17,765 nt of DNA from Acidobacteriota bacterium (GTDB lineage: Bacteria; Acidobacteriota; Thermoanaerobaculia; Multivoradales; JAHEKO01): NCBI GenBank assembly GCA_027296385.1, contig JAPUJD010000311.1:1-17765 (forward strand). The letters are read 5' to 3'. Positions 1-9,500 of the stretch are shown here, in pieces (position 1 is the first letter of the stretch; each line of letters opens with the position of its first letter). Both the position numbers and the translations under genes were made by a program. The notes under the pieces are model-generated. The model made no database searches. It worked only from the letters and a program-made list of their open reading frames with translations, and was not told the DNA's origin.

Positions 1-1492
1 TCGCCAATGTAGGCACCGACTCGAGCCGCGGGGCGCCGACGATGGCTGCCAGCATCGGGATCAGGGTCAGGGCGATGGCGAGCGAGGCGAGGAGCGAGAA
101 AGACACAGTCAGCGCCATGTCGCGGAACAGCTGGGCCGCCACACCCTCGAGGAACACAACGGGTAGGAAGACCGCCACCGTCGTCAGGGTCGAGGCGACG
201 ACCGCCCGACCGACCTCCGAGGCGCCGTCGCGGGCCGCCTCGAAAGCACCCTTGCCGGCCTCACGGTGCCGGTGGATCGCTTCCAGGACGACGATGGCGT
301 TGTCGACCAGCATGCCGACGCCGAGCGCCAGGCCACCGAGCGACATGATGTTGAGCGTCGTGCCGGTGCGATACATCAAGAAGAAGGTGGTGACGATGGA
401 GATCGGAATCGACACGCCGATGATCAGGGTCGATCGCGGATCCTTGAGAAACAGCATGAGCACCGCGATGGCGATGAGTCCGCCCAGCAGGGCGTTGCTC
501 AGCACCTCGCGAATCGACGCCTGGATGAACTTCGACTGGTCGACGCCGGTCACCACCTCGATGCCCGCGGGCAGCTCGTCGGCGATGCTCTCCAAGCGTT
601 CCCTGACCGCCCGTGCCACCTGCACGGTGTTGGCGTCGCCTTCCTTGTAGATCGCCAGCTCGACCGCCTCCAACGCGCCGTGGCGAGTGATCACCTCTCG
701 GCGTTTGTGGCCCCGGAGCACTTCCGCGACGTCCCCGACTCGCACCACCCGCCCGCCCTGTGAGGTGAGCACGGTCTGCATGATGTCGTCGAGTCCCTCG
801 AACTCGTTGTTGGCCCGCACCAGGTAGCGGGCCTCCGACTCGTAGAGACTGCCGCCGGCCTGGTTTACGTTCTCTCGCAGGAGCTTCTCGTTCACCTCCT
901 GAATCGTCAAGCCGACCAAGGCCAGCTTGCCCTCGTCGACCCGAACCTGGATCTCCTCTTCATAGCCGCCGTTCACCTTGATCGCGGCTACGCCCTCGGT
1001 CGATTCCAGGTCCTTCTTGACGATCTCCTCGCCGACGTAGCGCAGCTGGTAGAGACTCTCGCCGCCGGTCAGATAGAGCCGCAGGATGGGGTCATTGGCC
1101 GGGTCGAACCTCAGCACGATCGGCTTCTGGGCCTGCTCAGGCAGGCGAATGACGTCGAGCTTCTCACGCACGTCGAGGGCCGCGAAGTCCATGTCACGCT
1201 TCCAGTCGAACTCGAGCGTCACCTGGGACACGCCGGGGCGCGACACCGAGGTCAGACGCTGAACGCCGGAGACGACGCCGACGACCTCCTCGATGGGGCG
1301 CGTGACTAGGCTCTCGATTTCGGCCGGAGCGGCACCCGAGTAGCGGGTCTCCACCGTCAGGCTGGGATAGGAAAGGTCGGGTAGGAGATTGATCGACAGG
1401 CGCTGGAAGGCCACCAAACCAAAGAGCACCATCGCCACGGTGGCCATGGCGATCGTGACTCGGCGGGTGAGGGAAAACTCGATCAGACGCAT
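1..1492 (-). CDS. RND efflux transporter permease, N-terminal half (cut by window edge)
   Basis: This is the inner-membrane pump subunit of a tripartite RND drug/solute exporter (HAE1/AcrB-like), driven by protons. The frame is open from the ATG at 1492 to the window edge, giving about 497 of the usual ~1030 residues. The N-terminus MRLIEFSLTRRVTIAMATVA begins the first membrane helix, and INLLPDLSYPSLTV is the typical start of the porter domain. The TM4 signature LGVGMLVDNAIVVLEA is visible near position 300. It has Asp-Asn where AcrB has the Asp-Asp proton relay, a variant common in related RND pumps. The gene lies 16 bp after the adaptor stop, so the two form one operon. An AGGGG sequence precedes the start. 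No TolC-type outer membrane gene is visible. The family is certain; the substrate cannot be predicted. Confidence 0.93.
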   Translation of the reverse strand, partial: MRLIEFSLTRRVTIAMATVAMVLFGLVAFQRLSINLLPDLSYPSLTVETRYSGAAPAEIESLVTRPIEEVVGVVSGVQRLTSVSRPGVSQVTLEFDWKRDMDFAALDVREKLDVIRLPEQAQKPIVLRFDPANDPILRLYLTGGESLYQLRYVGEEIVKKDLESTEGVAAIKVNGGYEEEIQVRVDEGKLALVGLTIQEVNEKLLRENVNQAGGSLYESEARYLVRANNEFEGLDDIMQTVLTSQGGRVVRVGDVAEVLRGHKRREVITRHGALEAVELAIYKEGDANTVQVARAVRERLESIADELPAGIEVVTGVDQSKFIQASIREVLSNALLGGLIAIAVLMLFLKDPRSTLIIGVSIPISIVTTFFLMYRTGTTLNIMSLGGLALGVGMLVDNAIVVLEAIHRHREAGKGAFEAARDGASEVGRAVVASTLTTVAVFLPVVFLEGVAAQLFRDMALTVSFSLLASLAIALTLIPMLAAIVGAPRLESVPTLA

Positions 1493-1508
1493 GAGTTGGC
1501 CCCTAAAC

Positions 1509-2732
1509 CTAGCTGGCTTCGGCGTCGGAGCTGGTTTCGGCGTCGGACTCCGCGTCCTCTTCCGGCTCCTCGCCCAGGATTCGGACTCGAGTCCCCTCGC
1601 GGAGCCCGCCCTGGCCGGCCACGATCACCCGGTCACCGAGCTCGAGCCCGTCGAGCACCTCGACCCGCCCGGAATCCTCGATTCCCAGGGTCACCGTGCG
1701 CTTGGCCGCGGCTTCGCCGTCAGCGACAAAGACGTGGCTCGACTGCAGCTCGCGCAGGACAGCTTCGCGCGGCACCAGGATCACATCATGATGGGTCTCA
1801 CGAACCACATGGATGGAGACAAAGCTCCCTGGCCGGATCTCGGGGGGCGGCGACACCGCCTCTACAGTCACCTTGACGGTGCCGGTCGCGGTATCGACAA
1901 TTGGACTGATCTGGCGAATCCGGCCGCTCAGGCTGGTCTGCGGGTTGGCGTTGAGCTGGATGCGCACCGGCGTACCGACCCCGAGGCCCACGATGTCGCT
2001 CTCGGAGAGGTAGATACGCGCGATCAGGGGCTCGAAGTCCGTGATCTGAAAGAGCTTGTCGCCCGGACGCACGTGCTGGCCGAGCTGGATCTCGCGCAGT
2101 GTCACCCGGCCGTCGAAGGGGGACTTGATGACCGTCTGCGCCAGAGCCCAATCGGCTTCAGCCAGCTCCTGGCCCGCAATCTGGTAGTCGACGGTCAAGC
2201 GGTCGTTCTCCTCACGGCTGATGAGCTCCTTTGCCATCAGATCCCGACTGCGCTCGAAAGCCAGCTCGGCATTGGCGCTGCGCAACTGGGCCTTCTTCAG
2301 CGCGATCTGCTCGTCACTCGGGTCGAGCCGAGCCAGCACTTGACCGCGCCGCACGGAGTCGCCCTCGTCGACACTCAGACTCGTCACCCGGCCCTCGACC
2401 TCGGAGAGCACCGAGACGTCCTTCTCGGCCACAAGATTGGCCGTGGCGCTGATGTAGGCTGCGACAGTGCCCGCGACGGCCTCCGTGACCTCGACCGGGA
2501 CCGGGGCCTTCTCCTCGGCGGTCTCTTCTGCGCTCTCCGCTCCGTTGGCGTCTCCGGCGCCACTTCCGAGCACGACCAGGGCGACGATCGCAGCCACCAC
2601 GAGCACTCCCCCAGCGGAGATCCACCTCCGAAGGCGGCGCTTCCGAGCCAGCGAGTCCGCCTGTGCGTCAGGCTCCTCGCTCGACTTGTAGTTTTTTTCC
2701 AACCCGGTCTCAGCCTGCTCTTTTTCGCTCAT
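1509..2732 (-). CDS. RND efflux periplasmic adaptor (HlyD/MFP family)
   Basis: The 407-residue membrane fusion protein should link the RND permease to an outer-membrane channel. Residues 1-35 are charged and cytoplasmic, and about 37-55 form one membrane anchor (GGVLVVAAIVALVVLG). Then come the first half of the lipoyl-like barrel-sandwich (EVEGRVTSLSVDEGDSVRRG), an alpha-hairpin, the second lipoyl half (IKSPFDGRVTLREIQLGQ) and the beta-barrel and membrane-proximal domains (VPREAVL, GLELGDRVIVAGQGGLREG). The last ~20 residues are a Glu/Asp/Ser tail. I chose the ATG at 2732 over an in-frame start at 2783 because AGAGGA precedes it at normal spacing and the extra residues are low-complexity. 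No lipobox is present, so anchoring is by the transmembrane helix. It is followed directly by the permease gene. Confidence 0.93.
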   Translation of the reverse strand: MSEKEQAETGLEKNYKSSEEPDAQADSLARKRRLRRWISAGGVLVVAAIVALVVLGSGAGDANGAESAEETAEEKAPVPVEVTEAVAGTVAAYISATANLVAEKDVSVLSEVEGRVTSLSVDEGDSVRRGQVLARLDPSDEQIALKKAQLRSANAELAFERSRDLMAKELISREENDRLTVDYQIAGQELAEADWALAQTVIKSPFDGRVTLREIQLGQHVRPGDKLFQITDFEPLIARIYLSESDIVGLGVGTPVRIQLNANPQTSLSGRIRQISPIVDTATGTVKVTVEAVSPPPEIRPGSFVSIHVVRETHHDVILVPREAVLRELQSSHVFVADGEAAAKRTVTLGIEDSGRVEVLDGLELGDRVIVAGQGGLREGTRVRILGEEPEEDAESDAETSSDAEAS

Positions 2733-3080
2733 CTCTCGATGTCCTCTCGGTCGCCCTCCGGGCGTGTCTGTGGCCGCCCGCACAATGTCTGTTCTTCCCT
2801 CGATTACGGCATCGCCGGGAGGAAGGTTTCAGCCGCCCGGCGGGCCGCGGGTCGCAGCTGCCGTGGTCTAGTAGCCCATGGCAGAAATACTGCGAACTGC
2901 CGCAGCCCTCACGACTCGAGACGCAGCGCCAGCCCAGAAGGTTCCGCTGCGGCCATGCACCTTCGGACCCGAGGTCTCTGCGCCGGCCCACAGGGCCTCT
3001 GCCATGGGCTGGCAGGCCAATGATACCATCGGGCACCGGTCGGCTCAGCGAAAGGGTTTCTTGATTCGTCCCGACCCCGG
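2733..3080. promoter_or_regulatory. 348-bp divergent intergenic region with inverted repeats
   Basis: This region separates the divergently transcribed efflux operon and sigma-54 activator and should hold both promoters. I see no convincing gene: the short ORFs here lack ribosome binding sites. Two features stand out. The 12-mer AGCCCATGGCAG at 2873-2884 recurs as its reverse complement at 2999-3010. The second copy is also the left part of a local hairpin-like dyad, CTGCCA-TGGGC-TGGCAG (2999-3015). A poor sigma-70-like pair, CTGCCA/GATACC with a 17-bp spacer, overlaps that dyad ahead of the activator gene. These look like operator sites, but no function is shown. Confidence 0.35.
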
Positions 3081-3086
3081 TTGAGC

Positions 3087-6011
3087 ATGCAATCCACCTC
3101 CGAGATCCTCGGCTCCTTCCTCCAAGGACTGCGCTATCTGACGGGTGCGACCTCGGCCGTGGTCTTCGTTCGGGCCCCGGCCGACGGCAGTATCGAGCCC
3201 ATCCTGCTGCGCGACGGCTCCGGAGATCCGGTGAGCGAGCTACAGACTCTCGACCGGGCACAGGACGAGGCCGCCGAGCTCGACGCCACATACGCCAATG
3301 GCGGATTCGCCGTGGCCAGCCGTAGCGCCAACGGTTGGCTCATCCGCCTGAGCAACCCAGCGATCGCCACCAATGGACCTCCGAAGTCCGACGAGCTACC
3401 GCAGCGCCGGCGTGTGGATCACGCTCCCGACCCCAGGTCCCACGGCTGGCTCGGCCTGACCTACGACGACGCCTCCGGCGACCCCGGTGCCCTGAAGCTC
3501 CCCCCGGAGTCGACCGATGATATCTCCCCGCTATGGCGCTGGGTGGCCGAGTTCGGTGCCAGCCTGGCCGAGCAGGCCATGCGTGTCCAGAGCACGCTAC
3601 GCGATCCGGTGACGGGGCTGGCCGACCGCATCGCCTTTCAGGCTCTGCTGAGCGATCACGTGGAGCGGGCGCGCGACCTCGGGAGTTGGCTGTCGCTGGT
3701 CCTGATCAATCCGCACAACTTCGGCCAGGTCAACGAACGCTTCGGCCGCCAGGCCGGCGACTACGTGATCCGCGAGCTGGCCGACCTCATCTGCCTGACG
3801 CTGCGCGATAGCGATCCGGTCGCACGCTACGGTGGTGCGATCTTCGGAGCCCTTCTCCCCAGAACCTCGACCGCCGACGCCAAGCGCGTCGCCACCAAGC
3901 TCGTCGAGGCGGTCCGCAGCACCGCCTTCATGGATGGCGAGGTCAAGCTCGAGCTGTGCTGCGGCATCGCTTCTCTCGATCCGGAGCACGAAACGCTGCC
4001 CCAGCCCCTCGACCTGGTCCGCCGCAGCGACTACGCCCTCAACGTTGCCCGACGCCGCGGCGGGAGCTCGGTCGAGCTCTGGCAGGAGGGCGCTGCGGCA
4101 GGCAGCCGTCGCGACGCCACTCGTATCAGCGAGATCTTCAGCGGTGATCTGACACGCGACTACCGCAACATGGCCTTGCTCCGAGACACCGTCGACATGA
4201 TGGCGCAGAGCAACGACATCGAGGCGTTGGCCGCGCACGTGGTGGAGCGGCTGTACTCGGCTTGCAAGGCGGATCGAGTCGGGCTGTTCAGCCGAGACCG
4301 AGAAGGAGGCCCCGAGCTCGTCCGCGGGATCGCCCGGCCGCCGTCGCCAGTCGGCGCCCGTCGCATGTCCTTCGAACTCGAGGCCGGATCCCTTGCGCTA
4401 CTGGCCGATGCGATGGCGACAGCCGAGGTGCGCAGCGGCGTCGTCGCCTCGCTGGAGGGCAAGCAGCTCGCCTTCGCCGTGCCCCTCGTCGCCGGCGGGC
4501 GTCCCTTGGGCGCGCTCTATGTCGACGGCGCCGTCGAGTCGATCGATATCGACACGACCGACCTCATCTTCTTCAAGGCCCTCGCCTCACAGCTCTCGAT
4601 CGCACTGGAGAGGGTGCAGCTCGCCCGGGCAGGGAGCGATCGTGGCACCGTCAAGCTCGAGGCCGAGCTCACGGCGCTGCGCACGGCGGTCAAGGAGAGC
4701 AGCCTCGTCTATTGCTCGTCCGCCATGGAGAACCTGATGGCGACGGTAGAACGGGTCGGCCCCACCGAGGCAACGATCCTCATCACCGGCGAGAGCGGTA
4801 CGGGCAAGGAGCTGATCGCCCGCAGCCTGCACGCGAGCAGCCCGCGAAGCAAGCGAGGTCTCGTCGTGGTGGATTGTGCGGCCATCGCCCCGACCCTCAT
4901 CGACAGCGAGCTTTTCGGGCATGATCGTGGGGCTTACACCGGGGCTCAGAAGCGGCGCTCGGGCCGGCTCGCCGAAGCCGACGGCGGCACGGTTCTGCTC
5001 GACGAGGTCGGCGAGCTGCCGCTCGAAGTGCAGAGTCGCCTGCTACGCTTCGTCGAGGAGAAACAGATCACCCGGGTCGGCGAGTCGAAGCCGACTCGAG
5101 TCGACGTGCGCATCCTGGCGGCGACCAACCGCGACCTCGAAGAAGAGGCGCGGGCCGGCCGGTTCCGGTTCGACCTCTACCACCGCCTCAATGTCGTCCA
5201 GCTCGGCGTTCCCCCGCTGCGGGATCGACCGGACGACATCGCCTATCTGGCGCAGCACTTCCTGGCGCAGTTCAGCTCCCAGTACGGCAAGGTCGGAGCT
5301 CGACTCTCCTCGGGCGCGACTCAGGCGATCCAGGCCTACGGTTGGCCCGGCAACGTCCGTGAGCTTCAGAATCGCATCCTCCAGGCCGTGATCCTGCTGG
5401 AAGATCGAGCCATCGACGCCGCCGCCCTCGGCCTGCCCGACAACTCGGAACAACCGACGATCAGGCGACGCCCGAGAGGCCAGCACCAGCAGCTCGCCAC
5501 CTCCATCGAGGACGCTCTGCTCGAGCTCACAGAGGCGCTCCACGAGCGGATCTCCGCCGTCGTCGGCGACGAGCGGGGGCTGCGGCTACCGTTTGGCAAA
5601 TGGATCAGCGAGGACCTGCTGCTGGAAGCGGATCGCGCGGAGGCAGGAATCGCCCGCCGGGCGGCCCGGCGCCTCGGGCTCGCCGAGACGACCTATCGCC
5701 GGCGCCTCAACCAGGCAACCGAGCTCGAGCGCGCCGGCCTCGCTCCTCGCCCCGAGGGCTGGAGCCCGGTTCGAGAGGCGCTCACGACCCTGCTCTACGC
5801 CCAAGATCGAAAAGGCCAGCCGCTGATGCGGCTGGCCGAGGCAACACTACTCGATGAAATCCAACTACTGCTGCCTGACGACGAGGTCATGGGAGCTGCG
5901 CTGCTGGGCGTCACCCTCCCGACCTATCGACGGCGGCTCAGAAGTCTCGAGACATCAGCCTCGACCACCGTCCCCCGGGAATCCATGGCTCGCTCGGAGG
6001 CGAGCCGATAA
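3087..6011 (+). CDS. Sigma-54 activator with degenerate GGDEF and GAF sensor domains
   Basis: A 974-residue bacterial enhancer-binding protein. Residues ~1-150 look GAF-like but are unassigned. About 173-325 is a GGDEF fold (DPVTGLADR start) whose signature reads GGAIF at 249-253, while the RxxD inhibitory site (RDSD, 240-243) is kept. About 361-515 is a GAF domain. About 541-785 is the AAA+ sigma-54 interaction domain, with Walker A GESGTGKE (568-575), GAYTGA (615-620, a Tyr variant of GAFTGA), Walker B GGTVLLDEVGELP and WPGNVREL. The C-terminus carries two Fis-like helix-turn-helix motifs (LGLAETTYRRRL near 863-874; LGVTLPTYRRRL near 940-951). There is no receiver domain, so signals probably enter through GAF/GGDEF. 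A TTG at 3081 is an alternative start; neither start has a strong ribosome binding site. The target promoters are unknown. Confidence 0.92.
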   Translation: MQSTSEILGSFLQGLRYLTGATSAVVFVRAPADGSIEPILLRDGSGDPVSELQTLDRAQDEAAELDATYANGGFAVASRSANGWLIRLSNPAIATNGPPKSDELPQRRRVDHAPDPRSHGWLGLTYDDASGDPGALKLPPESTDDISPLWRWVAEFGASLAEQAMRVQSTLRDPVTGLADRIAFQALLSDHVERARDLGSWLSLVLINPHNFGQVNERFGRQAGDYVIRELADLICLTLRDSDPVARYGGAIFGALLPRTSTADAKRVATKLVEAVRSTAFMDGEVKLELCCGIASLDPEHETLPQPLDLVRRSDYALNVARRRGGSSVELWQEGAAAGSRRDATRISEIFSGDLTRDYRNMALLRDTVDMMAQSNDIEALAAHVVERLYSACKADRVGLFSRDREGGPELVRGIARPPSPVGARRMSFELEAGSLALLADAMATAEVRSGVVASLEGKQLAFAVPLVAGGRPLGALYVDGAVESIDIDTTDLIFFKALASQLSIALERVQLARAGSDRGTVKLEAELTALRTAVKESSLVYCSSAMENLMATVERVGPTEATILITGESGTGKELIARSLHASSPRSKRGLVVVDCAAIAPTLIDSELFGHDRGAYTGAQKRRSGRLAEADGGTVLLDEVGELPLEVQSRLLRFVEEKQITRVGESKPTRVDVRILAATNRDLEEEARAGRFRFDLYHRLNVVQLGVPPLRDRPDDIAYLAQHFLAQFSSQYGKVGARLSSGATQAIQAYGWPGNVRELQNRILQAVILLEDRAIDAAALGLPDNSEQPTIRRRPRGQHQQLATSIEDALLELTEALHERISAVVGDERGLRLPFGKWISEDLLLEADRAEAGIARRAARRLGLAETTYRRRLNQATELERAGLAPRPEGWSPVREALTTLLYAQDRKGQPLMRLAEATLLDEIQLLLPDDEVMGAALLGVTLPTYRRRLRSLETSASTTVPRESMARSEASR

Positions 6012-6039
6012 GAAGCGGAAAGAAACCGTTCGGCGCTGC

Positions 6040-6228
6040 CTACCGGTTGGAGTTCACATTGGTGCCACCCTTGGTGAACGGGTCGTCCATCAGCGGGTCG
6101 CAGGTCGGACGACAGCCTTCTTCCGAGAAGATGTCGCGACTCTGAAAGGGGTCTCCGCTACTACCGGTCGAGACGACAGAAACGATGGGCATCATGATGA
6201 TGGCGATAACTGCGATGAGTCGGAACAT
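6040..6228 (-). CDS. Small secreted peptide, 62 residues, function unknown
   Basis: I do not recognise this protein, but it looks real. The ATG at 6228 is preceded by an excellent ribosome binding site (AAAGGAGAG, about 6 nt spacing). The first ~20 residues, MFRLIAVIAIIMMPIVSVVS, are a Sec-type signal sequence or membrane anchor without a lipobox Cys. The mature part is polar and acidic, with a GDPF and a DDPF repeat around two cysteines spaced CxxxC (GCRPTCDP, residues 38-45). It converges on the sigma-54 activator, with 28 bp between the stops. The two Cys could form a disulfide in the periplasm. It could be a small stress or envelope peptide. No partner gene is evident. Confidence 0.65.
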   Translation of the reverse strand: MFRLIAVIAIIMMPIVSVVSTGSSGDPFQSRDIFSEEGCRPTCDPLMDDPFTKGGTNVNSNR

Positions 6229-6591
6229 GTGTTCTCTCCTTTGTACTGCAGGTTGTTGGTCTCCGGGCTCTGCGACGCGGAATGCGTGAGGCCGGTTGAT
6301 CGCGGTGATTTCGGGCGAGACAAAACATCGCTTAGCAACATTTCGCCATGCGTAGATTTACGGGACGGAGATTTAGAGCCAAGAAGGTGGCTCCTCAAGT
6401 GACAATATTTCGTTCGGCCCCCCCAGGGCTGCGTAAAACGAGTCCCCTCTTTGTAGCCCACCCGACCAACAAGTGCAAGGGACACTGTCACATGGCCCTC
6501 GCTCCATGACTCGGTCCCACGCTGGCTCCGGTTCGCCAGGAGCCCTCCTGTGCGCTACACTTAGCTCTGCAACTCTGGGAGCCTGCTGCTG
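6229..6591. other. 363-bp intergenic region between divergent genes
   Basis: This region is locally AT-richer (about 6330-6410) than the surrounding coding DNA, as expected for promoters of the small peptide gene (minus) and the propeller cyclase (plus). It contains a perfect 6-bp inverted repeat, GAGCCA-AGAAGG-TGGCTC (6376-6393), with no T-tract. On the minus strand TTGGCT and TAAATC are 16 bp apart, a weak sigma-70 candidate for the peptide gene. On the plus strand TTCGCC and TACACT (18 bp apart, near 6533-6562) are a weak candidate for the cyclase. I see no credible gene. No c-di-GMP riboswitch core motif was found by eye. Confidence 0.4.
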
Positions 6592-9500
6592 GTGACTTGC
6601 TTCAAGCCTCTGCTACGCTGGTCCGTGGCAATATGGGCCTCGGTCCTGTCCGCCAGCCCGGCGGCAACCGAGCTCGCGAACCTCAGCCATCAGTTCCGGC
6701 AGCCCTTCGACGAAGCCGACACCCTGATCTCGCCGGTTCGCCACATCACGCAAGACAGCAATGGCTTTGTCTGGTTCGCTCAGCGACGTGGGCTGAGACG
6801 ATACGACGGACTCTCGCTCACCGAGATCGAGAGGTCCAACTCCAGCCCGATCAGCAGCCTTGCAACCGGCGTCCACGGAGATCTTTGGCTCGGAACCGAA
6901 AGTCGAGGCCTCTCGAGGTGGGACGCCAAGCGCGGCGTGGCAGCGGGTTGGAATCAGCCAGTCGAAGGTGTGGAGCCGGACAGTCGAATCACCGCCCTGG
7001 CCACCGACGTCCGTGGCCGTGTCTGGATCGCGACCTCCGCCGGCGGCGTGAGCCGCCTGAACGCGGCCACTCTGGAGAGTCGCTTCTATCCGTCCCAGCA
7101 GATCGACCCGAGCGCGCTCGAGAGTTTGCGGATCACGGCCCTCTTCGCCACGAGCGACGGCCGTGTCTGGCTGGGATCCGTCGCTGGGCGCCTGTACAGC
7201 TTCGATCCGACCAGCGAGAGCTTTCAGCGGGTCCGGCTGCCGGCGAACCTAGGCGACGTCACCGTGATCGTGGAGGGTAGCGAAGAGCACCTGTGGGCGG
7301 GCACCCGTGCCGGGGAGCTGGTCCGCGTGGATCGCTCCTCGCTCACCGGCGACGTCGTCATTTCGTGGGCTGGAGCCCTGCCGGAAGACGACAACGGGAG
7401 CATACGCGCCCTGGCCGAGGACCCTCAGGGCCACGTGTGGATCGGGACCGAACGAGGCCTCAAGGTCCTGGCGCCCGGCAGTGCGATGGCGCGCCCGGTG
7501 GGCTCGAACCCGGAGCATCCAGGAGAGCCCAGCACCGAGCCCGTGCACGCCCTGTTGCTGGATCGCAGCGCCGTCTTGTGGGTCGCGGCCGGAGATGGCG
7601 GCATCGCGACGACGAGCACTCGAGCCGGCGCCTTCAGCCAGTGGCGGATCGATCACCACGGAGCGAGTGCACCGATCATGGCTCTTGCCGAAGGCCCCGA
7701 TCGTTCGCTCTGGGCCGGCACGCATCGAGCGGGACTGTTCCGTCGGTTCGAGAACGGTAGCCTGCGGCACTACGGATCGAAAGACGCGACGCCGCAAGAC
7801 ACGAGCGCTACTGCGTTGCTGTTCGACCGTCGCCACCGCTTGTGGATCGGCACCTTGCAAAAGGGGCTCAGCGTGCTGGACATCGACACGGAGACCTTCA
7901 AGCACTATCGCGGCGACCCTGGCCGGCCCGGGAGCCTCAACAACGACACCGTCACCTCGCTGTTCGAGGACAGAGAGGGCCGAATTCTCGTCGGCACCTA
8001 CTACGGTGGCCTCAACGTGTTGGATCCTGACACGGAGACGTTCCGAGCCCTCGAGCACGATGCGGCTGACCCCTCCAGCCTGAGCGAGAACGACGTGCGC
8101 TCGATCCTCGAAGACTCCCAGGGCCGGTTGTGGGTGGGGACGGCCCACGAAGGGCTCAACCTGCGGACCACGGCCACAGCTGGTTTCCGCCACTTCAAGC
8201 ACGCCGCGGATGACCCTGGCTCCCTGGCAGACAACGCCGTCGTGACGATCGCCGAGGACCGCTCGGGCCGAATCTGGGTCGGGACCCATCTCGGCCTCCA
8301 TCGCGTCGTCGAGGAGAACGATCGGGTCTCTTTCGAGCGCATCGGTACCGAGAGCGCTCTGCGCGGCGTCAAGGTCTTTTCGGTCACCGAGGACGCCGAC
8401 GGCAACCTCTGGCTCAGCACGAGCCAGGGCATCTCGCGGCTCGACCCCAGGACCGGCAAAGTCGTCAATCTCGGCCGCGACCACGGTCTACCGCCGGGCG
8501 GCTTCAGCTTTGGAGCCCACGCGACGACGAGCGCCGGACTCTTTGTCTACGGCAGCAAGTACGGAGTGACCACGTTCGACCCGACGAAGGTGTCACTGGA
8601 GCCGTATTCACCGAAGATCGTCCTGACGGGCGTCGCCACCAAGGGACTCCCCACCGAGAAACCACATGCAGATTCCTGGACGCTGCGCCATGGCGACGAC
8701 GTCATCTCCTTCGAGTTCTCTCTGCTCGACTTCATCGCCACCCATCGCAACCGCTACGAGCATCTGCTGGAAGGGTTCGACGAGGACTGGATCGATCTCG
8801 GCAACCACACCCGAGCAACGTACTCCAACCTCCCGCCGGGCCGCTATACCTTCCGCGTGCGCGGCACGAACAGCGAAGGCGTTTGGTCGGCCGAGGACGC
8901 CACCCTGGCCCTTCGCGTCCTGCCTCCGTTCTGGGCCACCTGGTGGGCCTATGCCCTCTACGTCGCGGCGGCTTTCGCTCTCGCACTGGCCTACGTTCGT
9001 CATCAAGCCCGCAAGCAACAGCTCGAGGCGCAGTACACCCATCGCCTCGAGCGCGAGGTCGACCGGCGGACAACCGAGCTCGCCGAGCAGAACGCGAAGC
9101 TGCGCTATGCCAACGAGCTCCTCGAGGTGGCGAGTGTCACGGACTCGCTGACCGGGGTCCGTAACCGGCGCTTCCTGCTGACGACTATCGAGCAGGACAT
9201 CGCCCTGGTCGACCGTTCGCTCGCCAACGATCCCGACGACACGCGCCAGGACTCGGCGTTCGTCTTCATCCTCTTCGATCTCGACGGTTTCAAGGAGATC
9301 AACGATTCTTACGGCCACTCAGCCGGAGATCTCGTCCTGTTCCAGATCCGCGATCTGCTCAACCAGGCATGCCGCAGCTCGGACACTCTGATCCGTTGGG
9401 GCGGCGACGAGTTCCTGATCGTCGCCCGCGAAGCGACGCGAGCCCACGTCGAGGCGCTGGCCGAGCGTATCCGGCAGTCGGTGGCCGATCACCTCTTCGA

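Noticed and set aside
1389..3023. 544-residue plus-strand ORF across the adaptor gene
   Set aside because: It is antisense to a clear RND adaptor; long shadow frames are common in GC-rich DNA.
2909..3097. 62-residue minus-strand ORF with an apparent GGAGG upstream
   Set aside because: The GGAGG is the complement of coding sequence at the start of the sigma-54 activator, and the peptide has no protein-like features.
6024..6048. Inverted repeat AACCG/CGGTT between the convergent stops as a terminator
   Set aside because: It has only five pairs with a 15-nt loop and no T-tract, and it overlaps the end of the small peptide gene.
6334..6348. Sigma-54-like promoter on the minus strand ahead of the small peptide gene (TGGC...TTGCT)
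   Set aside because: The GG and GC elements are 9 bp apart; the sigma-54 promoter needs 10, and a one-base change normally abolishes activity.
7249..8484. 411-residue minus-strand ORF within the propeller cyclase
   Set aside because: It is antisense to the propeller repeats and resembles no protein family; a GC-driven open frame.
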